A DNA stretch of 64,000 nucleotides from Corythoichthys intestinalis. Lineage: Eukaryota; Chordata; Actinopteri; Syngnathiformes; Syngnathidae. Location: positions 17,029,501-17,093,500 of the forward strand of contig NC_080414.1 in assembly GCF_030265065.1 (NCBI RefSeq), written 5' to 3'. This document shows, piece after piece, positions 11,528 to 21,700 of this stretch. The position numbers were made by a program, and so were the translations under genes. Under the pieces are notes generated by a model, which searched no databases, had not been told where the DNA came from, and worked only from the letters and a program-made list of their open reading frames with translations. Numbering within the stretch: the first letter of the stretch is position 1; every line of letters starts with the position of its first letter.

Positions 11528-11700
11528 ATTTATTTTAAATTTCAGCTTCCCAAACCTTTGGATAAATTTGACGTTAGTTGTTACTTGACGTCGGCGAAAG
11601 TGCGGAAGGGTTTCAACTTCTTCCTGCTTGGTGACGTCAATAACACAACGCCTAATATGGACTCGTACGCGAGTGTTTTCCCCCTTCCAATGTAAATACA
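11528..11700 (-). promoter_or_regulatory. Probable promoter of the GIMAP-like gene with CRE sites
   Basis: Immediately upstream of the proposed start codon (minus strand) lie a full cAMP-response element, TGACGTCA, at 11632-11639, a second CRE-like TGACGTCG at 11586-11593 and a half site TGACGTTA near 11568. There is no TATA box close by. Such clusters are bound by CREB/ATF factors in vertebrates. The assignment to this gene rests on proximity only. Confidence 0.45.
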
Positions 11701-12057
11701 AGTAATTATAGAAGCATAACACTGTATTTCTCCATAATTTGAACGTTTTCTCACGATACTAATAATTCTAGACAAGAAAAAAAAAAAAAAAAAACACTTG
11801 GCGAAAAAATAGCCTAAAAGTTTACTTCTGGAATTTTGCGAGAAATTTTATTTGATTAAAATTCATTTTTACCAAGAAATAGGAAGTCTTACAACAACAT
11901 TAGTAATATCTAAGCGAGTAAATTGTGTTTTTGAGAGTGAAATGATGTGTCAGAAAAGAGTTTGGCAGCGTTCTATGCCAAAAGCGCCCACTTCCGGAAT
12001 TATGTGGAAGTGTTTCACAGAAAAATAAAATCCTACAGGAATTAAAAATATTTTTAG

Positions 12058-12676
12058 CAGGGCTGTCAAACGATTAAAAATTTTAATAGTTAATTACAGC
12101 TTAAAAATTAAATAATCGTAATTAATCGCAATTCAAACCATCTATAAAATATGTCATATTTTTCTGTAAATTATTGTTGGAATGAAAAGATAAGACACAA
12201 GACGGCTATATACATTCAACATACGGTTCATAAGTACTGTATTTTCTTATTATAACAATAAATCAACAAAATGGCATTAACATGATTAACATTCTCTTAA
12301 AGCGATCCAATCCTTAAAGCGATCTTAAAAGATATTAGTACAAGTTATAGAAATTTTACATTAAAACCCCTCTTAATGTTTTCGTTTCATTAAAATTTGT
12401 AAAATTTTCAATTAAAAAAATAAACTAGTAGCTCGCCATTGACATTGTTGATGTCATTACACCATGCTCACTCCCCAAACCCATAAAATCATTTGGACCC
12501 AAGCGCCAGCAGAGGGCGCCAAACAACAAAAAACAGGTAACAAGTAACAAGCGGACATTACACTGCTGTCATTTTAATCTGAGCGGGGCACGTGCTTTAA
12601 TTGCTTCAAATATTTTAACGTGATTAATTTAAAAAAATAATTACTGCCTGTGAACGCGATAATTTTGACAGCCCTA
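12058..12676. mobile_element. hAT-like MITE, AGGGCTGTCAAACG family, copy 1
   Basis: A 619-bp non-coding element with inverted termini: AGGGCTGTCAAACGATTAAA at the left, and TAATTTTGACAGCCCTA at the right. Flanking 8-mers ATTTTTAG and CTTTTTAG match at 7 of 8 positions and look like the hAT-type target duplication. A close relative lies at 30826-31437. Confidence 0.75.
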
Positions 12677-12782
12677 CTTTTTAGTGTTGGATAGTGTTTT
12701 TTTTTTTTATCTTAAAAAGTTATATTTAACAAAACGTGGATTTGAGAGAGAACAAAAATTGTAGTAGAATAGGAAAGCAGTT

Positions 12783-12788
12783 TTTATT
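12783..12788 (-). other. chmp4c: chmp4c polyadenylation signal
   Basis: TTTATT on the plus strand (AATAAA on the minus strand), about 340 bp past the chmp4c stop codon. It implies a 3' untranslated region of roughly 13127 down to 12760. Confidence 0.6.
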
Positions 12789-13127
12789 ATTGCTGAACAT
12801 AAAAACTTGAAATATTTACAAGAGAGCAAAGAGTATCTACAGGTGTGTGACATTTATTGTAGTCAGCTCAGTGCTGAAAATCCTTCAGAGTTAGTTGCTC
12901 GACAACAATTCATCTCAAAATTCACAAAAAAACAGAAAACAAAAGCCACAACAAACACAGTAACAATTTCCTTCGCTGTAACATGACGGCTGGTCGATGA
13001 ATGGATGAAGTTCAAGTCCCAAAATAGTAGTAATTCTCTAAAACCCCTGAGAAATTAAAAAAAAAGATGTAACTCTTGTCAAGTATCCCATGTCTTTCTC
13101 CAAGCCATCCATAAATAACAAGATGGC

Positions 13128-15674
13128 TTATATCCCCCAGGACGCTAGCATGCGCATGTCATCTTCGTCCTCAGCCCTTCTTCTGGCCGCTACAAACACA
13201 AATGACAGAAAAAAAAAAAAAGATCAGTTTGTACATTTTAATTGACAACGAGTTGAGGAACAGGAAATGAGTGTGGCCGACATAACCCAAAACATGATGT
13301 CCACGTAGGTGCACAATAGATAGGGTTGGGCATCGTTTGAAATTTAACGATTCCGGTTACAATTCCGATTCCGGTTCTGAACAATTCCCGATTCAGATTC
13401 TTTTAAGAGGCAGGGTCACACAAAAAATGCAGGGTCCAAAAAAATACATAGTTTATATTAAAGTCTTAACTTTCTCAGCATTTTTTAAAATTAACTTAAC
13501 TTCTCACAGGGCTAATTATAACTTGTATATAAATATCAGTCTTTAAACTCGAGCAATTTTTTTCAGCTCGGCGGTCAGGGCATCGAAACAAAGAATCGAA
13601 ATTTAAAAATCCGAACGATCCCAGGAGCATCGGAGTGTTAGAACCGATTCCCATTGATGCTCGATGCCCAACCCTAACACTAGAGGTGTGACAATGTATC
13701 GAAGAGGTGATATATCGCGATACTTTGTCGCCCAAAAAGTTATCGATATGCTTCCATCAAGAATTGATACAGTATATCACCAACACATTGCTACCTAAAT
13801 CTTCAATTGGTATACTGAACGTTTGGTCACTGGCTGCCATTGACGGCACTAGACATCCAATTCATTTTGACAGAATTGGACATCTAGCGCCGTCAGTGGC
13901 ACTGAAACATTCATAGCCGGTCTCTTGTGGGCATTTACTGGTCACTTCCTGTTAATTTCAGGGCATTGAAAAGTGCCTCAACACAACAGAAACTCCCATT
14001 CAAACAGTAAATTGTCATACAAGAGAGTGTGCTTTGAAATTGGATTTGGATTGTATTTATGAGCTACTGTTTGATAAAGAAAATCGATTCATTACAGTCT
14101 GCCTCCTCTTTATTCGATTTTGTTGTTTAGTTTGTTCAAAGAAAATAAATTGAGTGACACAATTTATATCAGCGCTTTCCTCACAACAACAAAAAAAGCA
14201 GCACTTTTTTTGTATTTGAAAGAACAGAACCTTGATTTTTGTACTGAGAAATTCTTTTTGTGTTTTATACCGAGAACCTTTATTTAAAACATTAACAAGT
14301 TTTATGTACTTAGAACATTACAGTTGGAATTAAACCAGTTAAGTCAGGAAGCTGTAATAAAATATTATTTTTGAAGGAAATAGTCATCCATTTTGTCTTG
14401 TTACTTACAAAATGCAAAGGGCATAGGTTTGCATAGGAATGGTAACTTTCCAGGATGCTCACATTGTCCACACCAACTTTTAAGCAGCATTATATAATGA
14501 GTTCAGTTATATAATAATAATTATTATAATAATATAGTTATACAGTGAATCATTTTCATTATGTTCAGTGTGACGGCCCCTGGCCGTTTAATGGTTAATT
14601 TTCTGAGGTTCTTCCAGTCAGCTGATCGTCGCCTCCACCAGCTGGCTGCTTCCCCTCCCACTGTGACGACAGCTGATCGACGCAGGACGGACCGACGACG
14701 TCACCACCACTGACTGGCCACGGGAAAAGGCGCCAAGCTTCTTAAACCTGCCGCTGTCAACGCTCTAGGAGGTCGCATTTGACAGTATTCTGTCGCGGTC
14801 CTCCTCGCCAGCTATTTGCTCGCCATTCACTCTCGTTTGCATTCGATCGCTACTTTGATACACTCCCGCTTTTTCGGTGAGGTCTTTTGTGTTTATTCGT
14901 TATTGGATCGTTTTTGTTCACCACTGTAAATAAGAGCACTGAAGCAAGTAAGGGTAAGTCGCCATTTCTGTTCAACCCATTTTCTCCTGTTTTGTATAGA
15001 GTAGGAAGTTAGGTTAGAAGCTGTCTTTTCTTTGTTCCTTTTACATGATCAGGGTTTAGTTAGCGGGTGGGGTTTAAGTGTAGTTTCTTTTGTTTGTTGT
15101 TTTGGCCTGGGCTTACCCTGAAGTCACGCTTCGTCGGAATTCTGTACATATTCATTGCGAGTTTGATTGTGTGTAAATGAATTTGTGTCCACTCGTATAA
15201 TTGTGTGGCTTGTTTTATGTTACGCCCTTCGCGAGCCGTCTTTGGCACGTAACATTCAGACTTACATTTATCCCTTTTCACCCAGGCACGTTTGATTGGC
15301 TGATGACTTGACCCCCCCACCCCTGCAACACAGGCACACACGCAAACTCATACAGCCCGACAGATTCATGTTGACAAAATATTGCCTCCTCCGCCCCCTT
15401 TTTCCGCCCAGTTTTTTTTCAGCCAGCAGCAGCCACTGTAGGTAATGTAAAAAGACGTCAATGTTATGAAGGTGGGGGAAACACCACTAATTTTGCTTCT
15501 GAAAGTCCGACCTGCATACGAGTTAGCATAACATTAAACTGTGTGAACTTGCTAACCTGCAAAACTACTGCAGTCAGGCCAGCCTCCGCAAGGAATAACG
15601 AAGTCAAGCTAGCCATCCTTCATTTGGATCATTGTTTTAATTATTATTATAATATATATATATATATATGTACA

Positions 15675-15712
<38 letters not shown>

Positions 15713-18700
15713 TTTTTTTAAATTAATTTTTTCCCAAATCACTTCTAAATAACAATACTTTAGTTTGAGTAATGGGGTGCTCCAATCTACCCCAGAAGTG
15801 GATCCATTCTTGGATAGCTCCCAGTTTTTTTGTTGTTGTTTTTTTTTAAATAAAGGGACTTCTTAATGTTTCTTCAGTTGTTTTTGAAGACAAAGGTTCT
15901 AATCGAACGTTGTATCACCTGAACCAATACGCATGAAAGTTAATATAATTCAATACAGATTTATTTTGTATTAATCAATTAGACTATCAATTAATTAGGT
16001 TCATATTAGTAAGAAATGTAGCCCCAACCCCTGTTCAGTAATGTTTGGTCTTATTAATGTCCTGTCCCCAGCAAAAAGTGTACATTCAGGTTACGCAGTT
16101 ATATCGTCCCTACCGAAGTGGAGACCAATCCTACGCCCTTGCAACATGCTGAAAACAACTTCAAGTCAAATTGTGAAGGTAATTGAAAAAAGTGACATTT
16201 ATCAGCTTAACCGATCAGTTGTCTAATTTAGCGTAGGTTTTTGGGCTGTGGGACGAATTTAATGAATTATAATGTAGTCTTCTAAAATCCCGCTCGACAT
16301 TCGACCATTTCAACTTACAAACCAGGTCCTGGAACGAATTAACTTCATATGTAGAGGTACCACCGTAGCTTGTTTTTTCTCTTTATTTGTTGTTTTGTAG
16401 AATGATTTCCTGACTCATATATCCATAAATGTTGTACAGACGTAATGTGAGATCGTTATCATGAGCCTTGTATTGCAAATCGAGCAGTGTTCTTAATCTT
16501 ACTTTAAAAAAAATTACAGTTACAAATTACTTCTCTCAAAAAGTAATTGAGTTACTAACTCAGTTATCTAAATGTAGGAGTAATTAGTTACTTGGCAAAG
16601 TAACTGGTGTTACTTCTCTTTTTTTATTTAAAAAAAAAAACAAAAAACAAAAAAACATAGGTCACACTATGTGAAGTTCGAAGAGTATTTGGCACAATTG
16701 GCCCTAGCCTAATTCTTTGCCCTAGACTTAACTAGACACAGGGCTACTGCGGATATTGCGATAACTAGATAGTAACCTTTGCGATGCTTGGAAGTCATTT
16801 AATGTTGTGAATCAACCGTTAAAGTTGTTCAAATTTCTCCCGTTATTGCATTAGTTCCCTTCTATTTACTTTCGACATATTGGATCAAAATTTACTCAGG
16901 TTCGCTAGTAAGGTTCGCAACAACAGAGCCTTCCTGAGAAGTCTACTGCTTTAAGATGGCAGCTGTTTACTAATGCCAGGGTGTCTATCATTTCACATGT
17001 AGTTCTTTATACATGTGATATCTATCGTAGCATCACGTGGGCGCAGTTTGTAAGCTATCGGCTACAGTCAGGTCTTATTGGAGCAACCCAGACCATCGCA
17101 TTTGCAACGGCGTCACAACTGCCTTTCCTCCTCCCCACTCCCGCTCTGCTTTCTCCGTGAGTCCGCGTCTCTCACTTTTCTCACGTCATTCAATCAACGT
17201 AGTAACGCACGCCTTTACATGCTCAGTAACGGTAACGGCGTTACAAAAATTAGAAAATTAATAATTAGATTACTCACTACTGAAAAAAAAATAACGCCGT
17301 TAGTAACCCCGTTATACTCTAACGCCGTTATTAACAACACTGATCACGAGCTACCAAGAGGTTCCCACCTCTAGCGTACAACAGGTCTTAGTTTAAAGTA
17401 AAATATTAACTGTAATTTTCGGACTATAAACTGCTACTTTTTTCCCCTTCATTTTGAATCCTGCGGCTTATATTCCAGTGTGGCTTATTTGTTGATTTAT
17501 TTGGGTTAATAAGTAAAACTTTATTTGACAGCGTTGTCCTAAGACTGTCAGAAGAGAAGAACGTCATAATTTTGACATGACACTATCATGGGCATGACTG
17601 AATGCTTATGTCATTAAGTGTCATCCGGCAAATTATGTCGCGAACTCCATTTATGCCCCGCTTGGATCTTTTACATCTATTCAAAAGTGAGATAATTTGC
17701 CAGATAACACTAGATGACATCTGTATGACTGTCTAATACCACTCTTATGGCACCACTGTCAAATATAGTGTTTACCAAATACCATAACTAGCAATTAATG
17801 AAACAACTGGAACAGTAACTGAAGAAATAATTAGCACAGAACATGAATTTTGATTGTTATTTACATCTATAGCGCTGCAATGCATGCTCGGAGGCATGTT
17901 GGACAAAAACAGTGTTGACAGCAGTTGGCAGCAGAGGTTGACTGTCTCCCCCCAGGGAGCAGTGATGGCCAAATGAATCTTCTTGAAGCAATGAAGCTTC
18001 ATGGTGCTTCATTTAGTCTTATGACAGTCGTATGATGCTGCTGTCAAATAAAGTGTTACCGGTTAATATCTTTTGGTTTAAATATCCCATAATACAGTGA
18101 GGACAGCTGCGGCTTATAGTCCAGTGCGCCTTATTTATGAAAAAATGCCGTTTTCGTGCCAAATTTAATGGGTGGCGGCTTATAATCAGGTGCGACTTAT
18201 AGTGCGACAATTACGGTAGTCCTAAAAAAAATAACCGTGCCAAATGCTAAAACCTAAATTAAAATGATTTTTTTTCATACTTGCGCGGTGAGAAGCGCGC
18301 CCTGACGGAACCGAGGGCAGCCTTGCACTGGGAACCGAAGGTAGTCCACCCATGCTCCTCAAGTTCTCATCCATGTCTTCCTTCTCCAGCTCCTCCAACT
18401 CAGCCAGCAGCTCATCCTAAAAGCATATTTATTTTAATATAAAAAAAATGACCAGCTCCGTAACAGCATAAAATAATACCTCGTCGTAAGTTTCGCCGGT
18501 AGGTCTGGAGATGGCTTCGTTGATCTCGCGGGCTACATCTTGCTGCTCGTTGATGTCGTCCATCAGCTCGTCAATCTTGTTGAGATCCCTGAAGGATAAG
18601 AAACGGGTTTTTTAATGCACGGTGGAATATTTTGTCAGCGCATGTCGTCCATGTTTGCTCCTCACATGCTTTCGTGGACTTTCTTCATGGCCTGAGCGGC

Positions 18701-21700
18701 GTAGCCCATGTTTTTCACCACCTCCGTGTTGGTGTGAGAGTTCTCCAGAGCTTCCCGTTGGAACTCGATGGTGGAAAGCGTGCCGTCGATCTGAGTCAGC
18801 TGCTGCTCCAGGCGCTTCTTTCTTTTAAGGGCCTGCAGGGCAGCTAAAGGTTCGTGTGCGCACGTTAGAGATGAAAAAAAAAAATCATCCTGGCTATTTT
18901 TAGGGAGTGAGACAAGTTTTTATGCACGTACGATTCACACTGACGCTTTTAACTGAAACTTGTATATTTGATTTTTTTGCCATAATTTTATTTTTAGCAC
19001 CATGAGTTGAATACTATATAAAGAACAACAACAAAAAAATCTACTTTAAATCTACTATATTTCTTAGTGCTGCAATGATTAATCGATTAACTTGAGAAAT
19101 TCGATTCAAAAATCATTCAAATTACATTTTGCTGTTTCGAATATTCATTTAATTCAAGTGGCGTTGTAATCGTTTGTCTTGAACGTGTTTGCATTTGGTT
19201 GTATTGATTTGGGTGGATACACTGCCCTCTAGTGGCAACAGTGAATGTGACACAACTCATTTCACATAGCGGATTCCAGCTGCTCCATGTTAAGACCGAC
19301 ATAAGCTAAGGTTTTGTTTGAGCTAATGTGTTTTTTTTAATGCATTCGTACCGTATTGGCCCGAATATAAGACGGCCCAGGTTATAAGACGACCCCCTCT
19401 TTTTCAAGACTCAAGTTTGAAAAAACACTTTTTGAACACCAAATTAATTTTTATACAGAAAATACTTACAGTACAGTACAACAAATGATTATAACAATTA
19501 TATTATAACAATATATTTGAGAGAAAAAGCATGTTATTTTGCCTCATTCAAGTCTTAATATCTGAACATTTAAATATGTAAACTAAAGTGAAATGACATT
19601 CATAAATGAATGGCTTCTGGTTTTTGAAATGCAAATAAACCAATCTATTGTGATGAATCAACAAAACTGCAATACCTGTATTAACCATCAAAGTGAAGTC
19701 TAACTGTAACTGTAATCTTGAAACAATAATAATAATAAGAAGAAAAAGCATTGCAATAAAATAATGCAAACTGGTTAAACTTGAGAGTAGCTGAGATCTG
19801 TCATGACAGAACATCGCTTCAATGATATCTGGCGCCATCTAATGTCGTGAATGGGTATAATATTTAGACCGCAAAAATAAGACGACTCCCCTCTTTTTCA
19901 ATCTTATTTCAATGCAAAAAAACACCGTCTTATATTCGGGCCAATACGGTAATTTATTTTATAGGTATATTTCATTGTTTCTTGTGGGAATGTGTGTTTG
20001 AACCATTTATTCAGAGCAGTGTTTAAAAAAGAAAAGAAAAAAAGCATTTAAGGTAGCCGGCTTTGCTATGTAAATTAGCCAATTGTTGTTGTACTCAGGT
20101 CCTCATTTATATATTTTTTTAGAGGTGCACGATTATCGGTCCGATAATAGGAATTATGACGTCATCCCAATAAATCCGTATACATAATATATTATTGGCC
20201 CTATTAATAATATTTTTGGCACGGTGTCGGATTGGGATTTGTGCGTTTGTTTCCACTCCTGTTTTTCCAGTGTGCAAAGTTTTGTTACCGTCTTTGTTTT
20301 GTTCATTATAATAATGTTCATGTCATCATGAAAATTCTGGTTCGGTCAAAGGCAAATCTAAGCTGAATCAACCACTAGTATTTTTGACCTTCAGGTGTTC
20401 AAAAACTCAGGTGAATATACATTGAAAAATTATATATATATATTATCGGTTATCGTATCGGTATCGGCCTTGAGGAGCAGTAAGTTATCGATATCGGTTT
20501 CAAAAAATGGATATCGTGCACCCCTAATATTTTTATATCGTTTGAGGCTCAGCTCAGGTATTTTAATTTTTTATGTTCCTTATCCGATTGCTCGATTATT
20601 CGAACTAACTAGTTCATCGATTAATTGACTACTAAAATAATCGATAGCTGCAGCCCTAATATTTGTTTCTATTCGTTTTGTTTTATAAAACATAGTATTA
20701 ATTTTTAAATGTTATAATTATATAAAATAATATGAAATGTACAATAATTATTGATAATAGCTAATATTTAAGTTTATTATGACCAAAAATAGCAGTGTTT
20801 CCCACAAATGAACGAGACTGTGGCGGCCCGCCACAGTCTCGTTTGCCCCCCGCCGAATAAAAAAAAGAAGATAATAATCAGATGCGTCAGTCAGCCGATT
20901 ACACAGCTGTAGCCCACTCCACTCTACTACCCGCGAGAGCGCGCGCGGGTAGTAGAGTAGCATTTTAGAGTAGTATTTTATTTATTTATTTATTTAGGAG
21001 ACGCAAGGGGAACGAGTAGGAAGAATGGGAGAACGAGCAAGATAGCGAGAGATAGCGGTCGCATGTCTTAGCAGCACGCTGTTATTTTGTTATTGTTTTT
21101 CTGTATTATTGTTACCACAATCAAGTGGGCAAGCAAATACAGACTTCTCTCCTTCTTCCCCATATCCGGGGCATTACAATAGTTTGGATCGGACTTTTCG
21201 GCGAAAGTGAGCGGTGGACGGCCGTCTTGGACGTAAAGCAAACTTTGATTGAACTTGCGCGGAGAGGCGGGGCCCAAAATAAAGCCTTGCTCTATTTTCA
21301 GAGCGTTGGTCACAGTAAAATATTTATTAGTTCAAGCAGAGTAAAATGATACATATTCACGGTACAAGAACGTCGTTTCCGTGTCCATCGATTGGTAAGA
21401 AAAGGCTGTTTGTACGAGTGACGTGTGGGCGCTCCCGTCAGGGGGTACATTTCGCGTGGAGTGGCTATTTTTCGGCACAACACCGGCGCGCCAACTTCAG
21501 ACAATTACGGCTGACGAAACTTTGATAAATGCGCCCCCCCCCCACACAATTTCGCGAGCTCTGGGACACTCGAAAAATGACTCTCATACCTCTCCTTGCT
21601 AAGTTAATGGTACCTCGATGTGCGCTTGTGTGGAAATTTAGTTCACGAACAACAGGGAAAAAACTATTCACCTTCTCACCGAAACAAGTAAAACTCTTTA

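Larger units (their letters stand above)
19065..20657. mobile_element. hAT-like element, TAGTGCTGCAA family, with two nested insertions
   Basis: The left end is TAGTGCTGCAATGATTAATC and the right end ATAATCGATAGCTGCAGCCCTA-like. The 8-bp flanks ATATTTCT and ATATTTGT differ at one base. Without its insertions (19351-19949 and about 20119-20526) it is about 585 bp. Relatives lie at 26270, 27024-27802 and 30076-30546. It lies in chmp4c intron 1. Confidence 0.75.

Noticed and set aside
21060-21500. A second solo LTR near the CAGTGTTTCCC element
   Set aside because: Some words look LTR-like, but no TG...CA ends with matching target duplications could be found.
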